Shown here: positions 24,813 to 32,498 of the stretch, piece after piece
Layout: each line of letters opens with the position of its first letter
How positions within the stretch are numbered: the first letter of the stretch is position 1
Assembly (NCBI GenBank): GCA_965370435.1
Contig: CBDUUP010000008.1
Coordinates: forward strand, 1 to 33,689
DNA from: CBDUUP01 sp965370435
GTDB lineage: Bacteria; Chloroflexota; Anaerolineae; Anaerolineales; UBA11579
DNA length: 33,689 nucleotides
Direction of reading: 5' to 3'
Translations under genes and position numbers: made by a program
Notes under the pieces: generated by a model
What the model saw: only the letters and a program-made list of their open reading frames with translations
What the model was told of the DNA's origin: nothing
Database searches by the model: none

Positions 24813-26165
24813 CTACACAGTTGACCCCGTGAAATTGAAACTCTTCAGCTTCACCGCTGGGGCGCTGGTACTGATCCCGCCAAAATCCGACATCATCAGA
24901 TAAGCATCTTTCCCCACCGCCTCCACGCCCGAAAGCGCCTCCACGTAGGACTGGGTCCAGCGCAGGTTCTTGATCGGAAAGGTGATCTTCCCGTCTTCAA
25001 TCATGTAGACGCCGTCGCGGGTCATGCCCGTCACCACGCACTCCGGGGGATGCACCAGGCGGGTGTACCAGAAGCGGGTGATGTACAACCCCCTCTCGGT
25101 GGACTCGATCATCTCCTCCACCGTTGCATCGCCGGTCGCCATGAACAGGTTGAGGGCGATAGGCCCGAAGAAGCGGAAGCTGGGAGGCAGCCCGTGGCCG
25201 GTGCTGGACTGGCCCTCTTCTTTGTGAGCCGTGGAACGGTCATACACCGGGCCGATGACGACGCCCTCTTTGACGATGTCCACCCGCTGCTTGGGGACGC
25301 CTTCAAAGTCGAAGGGGAACGGGGCCCCGTCGGGGGACAGGCCGTCATCCCAGATGCTCACCGAAGGACTCAGGGCTTGTTCTCCCATCCGGCCCACCAT
25401 CCACGAGCGTCCCTCCTGCACTGCCTGCGCCCCCATCCCGTAGAAATTCATCGAGGAAAGCATGTCCTGGGTGGCGTAGTGGTCCAGCACCACGGTGTAT
25501 TCGCCGGGGTCAATATTGCGGGGGCCTTTGCCCATTTCAGTCTTGCGCACCGCTTCCGCGCCCAGTTCGGCGACCGGCACGTCGCTGGCCCGCCAGCCGG
25601 AGCGGTGCGCCCAGCCGGAGGCGTCCCCATCTATCTCCATCACCACCGTCGAGAAATCGGCCGCGGTTGAAATGTGGTAAGCGAATACGCCTTCGGTGTT
25701 GGCGATCACAACCTCGCTCGTGCCGGTAGAGAACGCGCCCGAGGCATTAAAGCCCTTCTCTTTCGCCAGGCGGCAGACCTCGCCCACCGCCTCGGCCCGC
25801 TCTTGCGGCGAGCAGGCGGCGGTCTCTTCATCGAAGGCCCGCACCAGTTGGTACTCTTCCGGCCCCGCCAGGCCGGGATGGTCGGGATTCTCCGGGCTGG
25901 CCTGGGCGTTGGACTTGGCCCGGGCCACCACTTCATCAAGGGCCTCGGAGTCCATACGGTTGGTGGTGGCGACCCCGCTGCGCTTCCCCAGCACGGCCTT
26001 CACCGTCAGGGTGGTATTGCGCTCGGCCACGTTCTGATGGATATAGTTGTTGGCGAAGCGGGTCAGATATTGGTCGTCCACAGAGAGGAAGACCTCCGCC
26101 GCCTCGTCCCCCATGCGCTGCATGACTTCATTACACAGTTTTTTGGCTTCTTTTTCACCTATCAT
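24813..26165 (-). CDS. TldE/PmbA-type subunit of a TldD/E metalloprotease
   Basis: This 450-residue member of the peptidase U62 family has no HExxxH, as expected for the TldE (PmbA) partner. Recognisable parts are an N-terminal domain with RFANNYIHQN, VKAVLGKRSGVATTN and NTEGVFAYH, and the C-terminal domain LDHYATQDMLSSMNFYG, EEMIESTERGLYITRFWY and GMTRDGVYMIEDGKITFPIKNLR. TldD/TldE heterodimers unfold and cut peptides, for example in microcin B17 maturation and CcdA turnover. The gene follows TldD by 9 nt; its AGGAGG overlaps the TldD stop (TAGGAGG), so the two are translationally coupled. No RiPP precursor was recognised nearby. Confidence 0.92.
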   Translation of the reverse strand: MIGEKEAKKLCNEVMQRMGDEAAEVFLSVDDQYLTRFANNYIHQNVAERNTTLTVKAVLGKRSGVATTNRMDSEALDEVVARAKSNAQASPENPDHPGLAGPEEYQLVRAFDEETAACSPQERAEAVGEVCRLAKEKGFNASGAFSTGTSEVVIANTEGVFAYHISTAADFSTVVMEIDGDASGWAHRSGWRASDVPVAELGAEAVRKTEMGKGPRNIDPGEYTVVLDHYATQDMLSSMNFYGMGAQAVQEGRSWMVGRMGEQALSPSVSIWDDGLSPDGAPFPFDFEGVPKQRVDIVKEGVVIGPVYDRSTAHKEEGQSSTGHGLPPSFRFFGPIALNLFMATGDATVEEMIESTERGLYITRFWYTRLVHPPECVVTGMTRDGVYMIEDGKITFPIKNLRWTQSYVEALSGVEAVGKDAYLMMSDFGGISTSAPAVKLKSFNFTGSTV

Positions 26166-26174
26166 GGCATCCTC

Positions 26175-27620
26175 CTATTTCATCACGCCTACCCGCACGT
26201 TGCGGAAGCGGGCCGGGGCTGCGCCATGGCCGGTGTGGGCGGTTTGCCCAGGTTGGCCCTTGCCGCAGTTGGGCGTCCCCCACATCACCCAATGATCCTC
26301 GTTGCAGACTGCGTCGCAGTTGTTCCAGAAGTTGGGGGTGATGTCCATGTAGGTGCAGTTTTTCAGCATCCGGCCCAACTTGCCGTTCTTGATCTCGTAG
26401 CCCATCTCGGTGCCGAATTGGAAGTTGTAGCGCTTGTCGTCAATGGACCACGAGCGGTTGGTCTCCATGTAGATGCCCTCTTCGGTGTCGGCGACCAGGT
26501 CGTCGAAAGCCCATTCGCCGGGTTCGATGCTGACGTTGACCATGCGGATGATGGGCATCCGGTTCCAGCCCGAGGCCCTCATGCACCCATTGGATTCCCG
26601 CCCCAGCTTGGAGGCCGTCTCCCGTGACATCAAATAGCCGACGAACAGGCCGTCCTTCACCAGCGGCCGGGACTGCGCCGGAACCCCCTCATCGTCCCAG
26701 CCGAAAGTGCCCAACCCCAGCGGGGCGACGCTGTCGGCGGTCAGGTTGACAAACTCCGAGCCGTACTGGAAGGTGTCCAGTTTCTCGGTGGTCAGAAAGG
26801 AGGTGCCCGCGTAGGCCGCCTCCGTCCCGTAAACCCGGTCTAATTCAGTAGGATGCCCGCAGGACTCGTGGATCTGCAAGGCCAGTTGGCTGCCGCCCAA
26901 TATGACGGTGGTCTCAATGCCGGTGGGGCAAGGGTCGGCGGTGAGCAGGGCCACCGCTTCCTCGGCGTTGCGTTGAGCGTTGCCGGGGAAGTCCCAGACG
27001 GCCACTTTCTCCCATCCGGCGGTGACCTGCTGGCGTCCGAAGGAGGTGGGATAGGATCGCACCTGCACCTCGCCCTCCGCCACCGCGGTGGCGATGAGGC
27101 CGCCGCCGGTCTCGTAGATGGTCTGCTCGGTGAAGGCCCCCTCCGTGTTGGCGAACCACTTCTTCTCCCGGATGAAGGTCAAGTTCCCGGTGCGCACCCG
27201 CACCCCCTTCACTTTAGCCGCCTCCGCGTCGGCGGCCAGCAGGACGCCGAGCTTGTCTTCCGTAGAGATGCAGAAGGGATCAATTTCAAAGGGGGTTACG
27301 TAGGTCCCCTGGCTGGTGACCGCCGGGCCTAGATCAGCCTTCTCCCCGGCGACCAGCGCCGAGGCCTTGGCGATCTCAAAGGTCATGGCGGTGACCTTGT
27401 CCACCTCCTCCGGGGTCAACTCCCGGCTGGAGGCGAAGCCCCAGGCCCCCTCCGCCAGCACGCGCACGCCGAAACCGATGGTGTCGGTGAAATCCAGCGT
27501 TTCCACCACGCCGTTCTTGACCGATAGACTCTCGGTCTGGTTCTCCACCACGCGGATATCGGCGTACTGCGCGCCGCGCACCTTCGCCAGGTCCAATGCA
27601 CGACTCATTAACGTTTTCAA
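26175..27620 (-). CDS. tldD: TldD-type catalytic subunit, U62 family metalloprotease
   Basis: The zinc motif HESCGH (HExxxH, residues 251-256) is intact, and the C-terminal third-ligand region reads GTPNCGKGQPGQ, as in TldD. Other family segments are present: SLSVKNGVVE near the N-terminus, FGVRVLAEGAWGFASS, and GVPAQSRPLVKDGLFVGYLMSRETA. At 481 residues it matches the usual length. It is the catalytic half of the TldD/E pair. The start is TTG at 27620 because GAGGAGG lies exactly 6 nt upstream (27633-27627); the ATG four codons further on (27608) is too far from it. Confidence 0.94.
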   Translation of the reverse strand: MKTLMSRALDLAKVRGAQYADIRVVENQTESLSVKNGVVETLDFTDTIGFGVRVLAEGAWGFASSRELTPEEVDKVTAMTFEIAKASALVAGEKADLGPAVTSQGTYVTPFEIDPFCISTEDKLGVLLAADAEAAKVKGVRVRTGNLTFIREKKWFANTEGAFTEQTIYETGGGLIATAVAEGEVQVRSYPTSFGRQQVTAGWEKVAVWDFPGNAQRNAEEAVALLTADPCPTGIETTVILGGSQLALQIHESCGHPTELDRVYGTEAAYAGTSFLTTEKLDTFQYGSEFVNLTADSVAPLGLGTFGWDDEGVPAQSRPLVKDGLFVGYLMSRETASKLGRESNGCMRASGWNRMPIIRMVNVSIEPGEWAFDDLVADTEEGIYMETNRSWSIDDKRYNFQFGTEMGYEIKNGKLGRMLKNCTYMDITPNFWNNCDAVCNEDHWVMWGTPNCGKGQPGQTAHTGHGAAPARFRNVRVGVMK

Positions 27621-27626
27621 TGCGAA

Positions 27627-27633
27627 CCTCCTC
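27627..27633 (-). promoter_or_regulatory. Strong ribosome-binding site that sets the tldD TTG start
   Basis: GAGGAGG on the minus strand is 6 nt from the TTG at 27620 and 18 nt from the next ATG at 27608. It therefore selects the rare TTG start. Confidence 0.8.
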
Positions 27634-27926
27634 TTGGGGATAGGGTTGGTGAGGATTTTAGTATATCAGAGAATGGGGGGGATTTGACTAGGAGGCGGAT
27701 TACGGACTGTGCGATTGTTTGGATTGGATTTTCCCTCTTTTCTGATCGCAGGATTACCTACCACCTCAAAAAACCGAGTGGCGTTGAAGGCGCGTCAAAC
27801 TGACTGACCGTGTTGGTCATAATAAGAAACAGTATTGACCTGGCTCACAACCTAACGAAAAACCTACCCTCGAGATCCGCGCTAGCCGGATATTTCTTGG
27901 GCCTTCTCCAAAATATAATCCATGAG
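27634..27926. other. Intergenic region between tldD and the propeller-transglutaminase gene
   Basis: It must contain the tldD promoter and the end of the upstream minus-strand transcript. I see only small hairpins (TGACC/GGTCA near 27815-27830; ATCCG/CGGAT near 27874-27890) and a T-run that is not adjacent to either. No gene is apparent. Confidence 0.4.
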
Positions 27927-29246
27927 CTATCGCACGAGCATTGGTTTCATTAATGTTGAACCTGGAATTAGAGATAATGTATTCGGATGTAGGTAATCAC
28001 GCCCGCCAGAGCCTACATTGTCCGGAGTTTCGCTCAGCGCGGGGATATTGACTGAGGGATCAACGTAATACCAATGACATCCCAGCTTCAAGACAATATA
28101 CATATGCTGGCTGTATGCTAGTTTCCATTTGGTTTCAGCTATTGCCATCCTGTCCGAGGGTATTCCTACTCGGTAAAGAAGCGTAGCAAAAATCTGGGCG
28201 CGACACATACAAGTACATGCGCTTCCCCATCCGAAACCGCCCCAGGAAACAAACATGTGCGCTAATTGGGCTATTGAAGGCCAGTCACCTAATGAGTCAC
28301 GGTATTCATCTACCTCAGTAAAGTTAGGGTCTCCCGGCGCTAATGTGTGGGCTTGCAACCAGGCCCACACCTTTCTCGTCCGGTTCCATATCTCATCATC
28401 ATCGGTTGTAGGCGCGGTTGGCGCTCCAATATCGGCTAACAATGCTGCTATATCGGCATTATTTACATTGATATTCGCGAAATCCCACGTATCGTCAACC
28501 GAACCGTCGTCCCGCCAGCAAGTTGAATCACACGAGTAAACTTTAGTCCCCTCGTACATCGTCTCTTCTTCGATTTGTGGGTTTAGTAAAGCGATGTCTG
28601 AAACCCATTGGTGGATCGGATTTGAATACACCAGTTCTCGCGAACCGGATTTAATATCTAGCACGTACGCTTCTGATCGGAAATTTGTATAACAAAGGAG
28701 GTCACAGGCCAAAAATGTTAACCCTTTAATGGGTTCGCTTTCGTCTGTGAATATCTCCTGCCAGGTTCCATCGGTAAAACGGTAAATGCTTGCCGGTATG
28801 CGGTTACCATTGCTAATATATAGATTACCCTGAGTGTCAAAGGTAAAGTCTCCGGCCCAAAAACCGCCAACCGCTGATAGTTCTACTTCCCGGAACAGGG
28901 TAGGGCTGCCTGAACCACCTGTGATTCTATATATCTTGCCATCCGCCCCGGCGCCGGTCGCCTCGCTGAAATAAAGACGACCTTGACTATCAAAGGCAAT
29001 ATCTCGAACATAGGTCGTATGCGTATGGATTCGAACCGTGAATTTAAACCAGAAAAATTGGATCACCCTATATATTGCGTTTTCGTTTGCATTCACAAAA
29101 TGCAGTCGTCCAGTGTTCGAGAAGGCGGCGCTGTAAAGTCTCCCTTTAGATCTCGCATAGAAAACAGATTCCACCCCATCTTGCACCTTATATAGCTTTC
29201 CTGGAGACTCATAAGCGCTGGGAATGAAATATCTTTTGAGTATCAT
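27927..29246 (-). CDS. Beta-propeller (NHL/SMP-30-like) fused to a transglutaminase-like cysteine hydrolase domain
   Basis: Residues about 15-235 form five or so beta-propeller blades with repeated GKLYKV, GRLYFSE, GNLYISNG and DIAFDSQG units. Residues about 235-439 form a transglutaminase-like papain-fold domain: CTCMCRAQIFATLLYRVGIP gives the nucleophile (Cys346 by spacing to the alanine), YSQHMYIVLK gives His381 and HWYYVDPS gives Asp396, so the Cys-His-Asp triad is complete. Such domains are peptidases, amidases or crosslinkers. No signal peptide is evident, although an intracellular propeller-hydrolase is unusual. AAGGAG precedes the ATG by 8 nt. A 94-residue beta-rich protein is encoded 119 nt upstream and may be cotranscribed. 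The DNA is AT-rich relative to tldD, so acquisition is plausible. Confidence 0.75.
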   Translation of the reverse strand: MILKRYFIPSAYESPGKLYKVQDGVESVFYARSKGRLYSAAFSNTGRLHFVNANENAIYRVIQFFWFKFTVRIHTHTTYVRDIAFDSQGRLYFSEATGAGADGKIYRITGGSGSPTLFREVELSAVGGFWAGDFTFDTQGNLYISNGNRIPASIYRFTDGTWQEIFTDESEPIKGLTFLACDLLCYTNFRSEAYVLDIKSGSRELVYSNPIHQWVSDIALLNPQIEEETMYEGTKVYSCDSTCWRDDGSVDDTWDFANINVNNADIAALLADIGAPTAPTTDDDEIWNRTRKVWAWLQAHTLAPGDPNFTEVDEYRDSLGDWPSIAQLAHMFVSWGGFGWGSACTCMCRAQIFATLLYRVGIPSDRMAIAETKWKLAYSQHMYIVLKLGCHWYYVDPSVNIPALSETPDNVGSGGRDYLHPNTLSLIPGSTLMKPMLVR

Positions 29247-29365
29247 TCGTGATTCTCCTTTTGTACTTCTTTCTTGTGGAATCCCAACAACTTCGAATTG
29301 GGCAGCGCTGAACGCGTCCCCGCGCCAGCGCCGCCATTGAGCTATCTACTTAATCAGCCTTACTC

Positions 29366-29650
29366 CTACGGCCCGATCTTGAAAGCCACCGAAGCCTTCC
29401 CACAGTCGGATTCAACGTGGAACTCATGCTTCCCAGCCGGGAGTTTCCAAACAAACTGAGCGCTGAACATGTCGTAAAACTTCACCTTCTCGCCCAACAT
29501 ATCGCCATCAAAGCCCCAACTGACGTAATGCGGCCCGCCCTGGCAAGTCACGCTGTAACTGGCCGTGAAGTAAGCGGAATTAATTTTGCATTGGGGATCG
29601 GAAATCGGATAAGAAGCCCCAGCTATTGGATAAACGATATTTACAGACAT
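29366..29650 (-). CDS. Small beta-rich protein of unknown function
   Basis: This 94-residue protein (MSVNIVYPIAG start) is rich in beta-forming residues and has two Cys in the first half (DPQCKI, SVTCQGG) and one late (ESDCGKA). The ending GKHEFHVESDCGKASVAFKIG looks like an Ig- or fibronectin-like sandwich. I do not recognise a family. The start at 29650 is chosen because GGAGG lies 8 nt upstream; an ATG five codons earlier would place that site inside the gene. There is no signal peptide. It precedes the propeller-transglutaminase gene on the same strand and could be a partner or substrate of it. Confidence 0.65.
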   Translation of the reverse strand: MSVNIVYPIAGASYPISDPQCKINSAYFTASYSVTCQGGPHYVSWGFDGDMLGEKVKFYDMFSAQFVWKLPAGKHEFHVESDCGKASVAFKIGP

Positions 29651-29993
29651 CGGATAAACCTCCATAACTTGTGTTGGCGACTGTGCCCGCCAACGATAGT
29701 TTCAAATGGTTGGATGTATTCTTCCGGTTGATATTGGTTGAGGACTTGCCTCCTTTCACTTCTCAATGCCTATCATGGGACTTGCGTTCAGTTGCCCAAC
29801 TGGACGATAGGCATTAGTGTTGTTCGTGTCTTTTTGTTGTTGAGTGCGATGTGGAGAGGACCTGCGGTGGGTCTGGAGTGTACGGGTGCCTATTAAAGTT
29901 ATCCCCAAAATCCCTTGAAATCTTACATCTCTGCTTAATCCTAAATTGCGGGATCACCCGCCTCCTACGACCCGTCAGTTCGTGGAACATTCC
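29651..29993. other. Long intergenic region with two stem-loops
   Basis: It lies between the isochorismatase-like gene and the small beta-rich gene, both minus strand. It contains GTTGGCG/CGCCAAC (29673-29694, 8-nt loop) and a larger nested stem-loop (29765-29815). No protein gene or tRNA is visible. Confidence 0.5.
29765..29815. repeat. Nested inverted repeat, possible structured RNA element
   Basis: AATGCCTATC (29765-29774) and GATAGGCATT (29806-29815) are perfect 10-bp arms enclosing a smaller hairpin, CAGTTG/CAACTG. No T-run follows on the minus strand, so it is not a simple terminator. Confidence 0.55.
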
Positions 29994-30569
29994 TCAAAAC
30001 TCGATCAAACCGATCCGCGTCAAAGTCGTAGACCTCCGGGTTCCCGGACTATTAGCCAGATGCCAGGCCGTATACTGTTCGGCATACGCCTCCCCCGCCG
30101 TCATCCCATCCACCGGCACGATGACCTTGAAGCCTCGCGCCGCCCCGCCTGTGGCCGTGTTCAGCACCGCGCCGTGCGCCGAAGTGCCCACCAGGATCAC
30201 CGTCTGGACGCCCTTTTCTTTCAAGATGGCTTCCAATTCAGTCCCATAGAACTTGTCCACCCCCGACTTGACCACCGCCTCTCCCGCCTGGGGCGCCACC
30301 TCCTCCCGGATGTCGCTCTCGTTGGTGTTTCGGATGAGGCTGTAAGCGACCATCATCCCGCCTTCCCTCGCTCTGGCGAGCAGCCCTTGTATGCCGGGAA
30401 TCGAATCCACACAGCGAGGCCTCCGCTCGGCGTTGCAGTTCTGGATTTGGATGTCCAGGATCAATAGGGCCGTCGTATTCATCTCCACCGTCACCGGCGT
30501 AATCTCCGGCGGCGGCGGCGGCTCCACACTGTCCCATTCCTCGATGATGGTATTCTTCAAATCACTCAT
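29994..30569 (-). CDS. Isochorismatase-fold protein lacking the nucleophilic cysteine
   Basis: This 191-residue protein has the isochorismatase/cysteine-hydrolase fold: TALLILDIQIQN (catalytic Asp39), GLLARAREGGMMVAYSLIR, VVKSGVDKFYGT (Lys101 by spacing) and TVILVGTSAHGAVLNTATGGAARGFKVIV. In cysteine hydrolases of this fold the segment reads GxxTxxCV; here the Cys position is Ala134 (SAHGAVL). Amidase-type chemistry is therefore unlikely. True isochorismatases such as EntB and PhzD also lack this Cys and use the Asp as acid, so vinyl-ether hydrolysis remains possible. A Pro-rich N-terminal extension (about residues 15-25) precedes the fold. AAGGAG lies 7 nt before the ATG. No siderophore or phenazine genes are adjacent. 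Confidence 0.85.
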   Translation of the reverse strand: MSDLKNTIIEEWDSVEPPPPPEITPVTVEMNTTALLILDIQIQNCNAERRPRCVDSIPGIQGLLARAREGGMMVAYSLIRNTNESDIREEVAPQAGEAVVKSGVDKFYGTELEAILKEKGVQTVILVGTSAHGAVLNTATGGAARGFKVIVPVDGMTAGEAYAEQYTAWHLANSPGTRRSTTLTRIGLIEF

Positions 30570-30616
30570 TGCAATTCTCCTTCACACACGCGAAGCTCAA
30601 GCGACAGCCCCCACGC

Positions 30617-31300
30617 TCAGTAAGGCGGCTCCGCAGGCCCATCATACCCGCACAGTCCCACCCGCGGGGAATTCACCAGCAGCATTGGCTCGCCATAGTC
30701 ATCATGCGGATGCTCCTCAACATGCTGGGCGCATAACATCCCTGGCTTCTCCTCCTCATACCAACATTCGATGCACAACCACGCGGCCGGTTGATCGCAT
30801 TCCTGGCAATCTACCTCCGGTGTCATGTTGCGGGCCATCAAAAAAATGGGGTGAGAGGTCAGCGGTTTGCCCTCCCGCTTGCCGGCCATTTTGACCAACG
30901 TATTTGATTCAGTCCCAAAATCGTAGATGTGGGTCAATTCCAACTCTGGCTTGAATACCTGCCCAATACGGCGGCTCATCGAAATCTCACTCCCGCTCCA
31001 GCCTCCAACGGAAAATTGGCTCAGATGCCCGCAGCACTCCAGCCAGATCCAGCGCAAGTAGTTATCCAAGTCACTCAGCGTTGCCGGCCCATTCATTTCC
31101 AGATGCAGCCAGAAATCGGTTGCATAGGCATTCCGTACCTGTAAGTGGTAAATCCACCACTTTTTACCGGAACCTTGGTCGGCGGTCTGAATGGCTTCCT
31201 GGCGTTGTGAGCAGGTTGATAAATGCTTAGATAGACCGCCTTTGGTCATTTCTTTCCCACAAAATACGCAGCTCCCTCGGGATTGTTTTTTCCTTGCCAT
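30617..31300 (-). CDS. Zinc-finger plus pRiA4b ORF-3-like domain protein
   Basis: Residues about 8-31 form a C2H2-like zinc finger (SCVFCGKEMTKGGLSKHLSTC). Residues about 45-150 match the plasmid pRiA4b ORF-3-like domain, with YHLQVRN, DFWLHLEMNG and LSDLDNYLRWIWLECCGHLSQF. The tail has two more Cys-rich clusters (DCQECDQPAAWLCIECW and MLCAQHVEEH) that probably bind zinc. The family is common on plasmids and mobile elements but has no firmly known function. I start at 31300 (MARKKQS) because GGAGG is 9 nt upstream; an ATG eight codons earlier (31324) would swallow that site. The methyltransferase gene ends 30 nt upstream of this start. Confidence 0.82.
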   Translation of the reverse strand: MARKKQSRGSCVFCGKEMTKGGLSKHLSTCSQRQEAIQTADQGSGKKWWIYHLQVRNAYATDFWLHLEMNGPATLSDLDNYLRWIWLECCGHLSQFSVGGWSGSEISMSRRIGQVFKPELELTHIYDFGTESNTLVKMAGKREGKPLTSHPIFLMARNMTPEVDCQECDQPAAWLCIECWYEEEKPGMLCAQHVEEHPHDDYGEPMLLVNSPRVGLCGYDGPAEPPY

Positions 31301-31330
31301 TTTATCGAACCTCCATTCAAACATTATATT

Positions 31331-32185
31331 CTAATCTTTTCTGACAACCGCGATCATATGGGTGCCCATATTCAAGCACCCCGCCTCCCCGCAAGCTTCC
31401 AACTCCATGCGCAGCAATTCATCCCACCTCTCCCCATCAGACTTAATCTCTCCCAACATCTCCTCCCATCCTATCGAAACACAGTTCGAGGCCGACATCG
31501 CCAGGATGGTCAGGTTGGCCTGGGTCAACCACTCCCGCAGTTCCTCCGCCCGGAACATGTGCATGTGATTTCCTCCCCGCTCTGGGTAGGTCTCCGGGGA
31601 GAGGTCTCCGGTCTTGATGATCTTACGGTTGGTTTTGACCGGCAAGGGCAAAACGCCCTTCAAATGGCGGTGCACGCTCCCCCAGAGCGACATCACGCTC
31701 AACAGCAGAAGGCCATCTCGTTTCAACACCCGGATGCACTCCTGCAAGGCTTGGTCGCGTTGATCCAATACGTAGCTCAACGGCCCGCCGTAGGCGACAA
31801 CGCATTCAAATGCCTCCGCCTCGAATCGCCCCATGTCGCAGATGTCCACCTGCTGCCAGTCCTCGACCGCCTGGGCAAAGCCATGCTGCTCCGCATGGCG
31901 TTTGTTCAAGTCCAACTGCACTTGCGATATATCGCCAACCAGCACCTTCGTCCCCAACTCCGCCAGCGCCTGCGTGAACCTGCCCGCCCCCGCCCCGATC
32001 TCCAACACCCGCCAGCCATCCTGCACATATTCCTTGAGATAATGCGTGTGGACGTACAAACTCACCTCATCAACCGGCGTTTCCACCAGCCGGTCCCACT
32101 CGCGCATACCGTACTCATCGAAGTGTCTGGCGATCCCTTCGGCGTCGAACTGGGAGGGTGGGGTAGGCTTATCATTCGGTGGCAT
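31331..32185 (-). CDS. Class I SAM-dependent methyltransferase
   Basis: This 284-residue cytoplasmic protein has Rossmann-type methyltransferase motif I VLEIGAGAGRFTQAL, an acidic end of strand 2 (VLVGDISQVQLDL), motif II region FECVVAYGGPLSYV, and LQECIRVLKRDGLLLLSVMS. A region after the fold (about residues 150-284) is family-specific, with GNHMHMFRAEELREWL as in small-molecule methyltransferases. No substrate can be assigned. I start at ATG 32185 with AGAGGA 8 nt upstream; a TTG at 32209 is in frame but less likely. The gene lies next to the pRiA4b-like gene and downstream of tRNA-Val, so it is in the accessory block. Confidence 0.85.
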   Translation of the reverse strand: MPPNDKPTPPSQFDAEGIARHFDEYGMREWDRLVETPVDEVSLYVHTHYLKEYVQDGWRVLEIGAGAGRFTQALAELGTKVLVGDISQVQLDLNKRHAEQHGFAQAVEDWQQVDICDMGRFEAEAFECVVAYGGPLSYVLDQRDQALQECIRVLKRDGLLLLSVMSLWGSVHRHLKGVLPLPVKTNRKIIKTGDLSPETYPERGGNHMHMFRAEELREWLTQANLTILAMSASNCVSIGWEEMLGEIKSDGERWDELLRMELEACGEAGCLNMGTHMIAVVRKD

Positions 32186-32284
32186 GATTGGAATCCTCTT
32201 GGTTGACAATAACCTGCTCTGTCGGTTGGGTCATTTTGATTAGTATACATCCAATTTTTGATTAAAACTATCCTACCCCTCTTG

Positions 32285-32329
32285 AGGGACAAAACAAAGA
32301 ACCGCCCATCATACAAGATGAACGGCTCT
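32285..32329 (-). terminator. Likely terminator of tRNA-Val
   Basis: An imperfect hairpin spans 32298-32329 (AGA, CCG and CATC pair with TCT, CGG and GATG). On the minus strand it is followed by TTTGTTTTGTCCC. It ends 6 nt downstream of the tRNA 3' end. Confidence 0.65.
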
Positions 32330-32334
32330 GATTG

Positions 32335-32408
32335 TGGGCGATACTGGACTCGAACCAGCGACCTTTGCGATGTCAACGCAACGCTCTAACCAACTGAGCT
32401 AACCGCCC
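32335..32408 (-). tRNA. tRNA-Val (anticodon GAC)
   Basis: The minus strand folds as a complete cloverleaf: acceptor GGGCGGT/ATCGCCC (one G-U pair), D-arm with AGCTCAGTTGGTTAGAGC, anticodon stem TTGCG/CGCAA around TTGACAT (anticodon GAC, reading GTC and GTT), and T-arm GCTGG TTCGAGT CCAGT. The discriminator is A and CCA is not encoded. Length is 74 nt. Confidence 0.95.
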
Positions 32409-32421
32409 GGCTGTGGCTGGG

Positions 32422-32450
32422 ATTATACCCCCTCTGGGGAAAAAAGGCAA
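32422..32450 (-). promoter_or_regulatory. Promoter of tRNA-Val
   Basis: Minus strand: -35 TTGCCT (32450-32445), 17-bp spacer, -10 TATAAT (32427-32422). The start site would fall about 7 nt before the tRNA 5' end. Confidence 0.8.
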
Positions 32451-32494
32451 CCAGGCAATAAGGTAATTGGTCAACAAGGTAATCAGGTAACTAG
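32446..32494. repeat. Degenerate CAGGTAAT tandem repeat
   Basis: Imperfect 8-9 base units (GGCAACCAGGCAATA, AGGTAATTGGTCAACA, AGGTAATCAGGTAACTAG) lie between the tRNA promoter and the IS remnant. They share unit sequence with the array at 17709-17741. Confidence 0.55.
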
Positions 32495-32498
32495 TAGT

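Noticed and set aside
24813..27620. RiPP biosynthetic locus because of TldD/TldE
   Set aside because: No precursor peptide, cyclodehydratase or exporter is recognisable around it, and TldD/E is also a housekeeping protease.
32062..32376. 104-codon minus-strand frame across the tRNA gene
   Set aside because: It overlaps a clear tRNA-Val and its terminator, and is out of frame with the methyltransferase gene.
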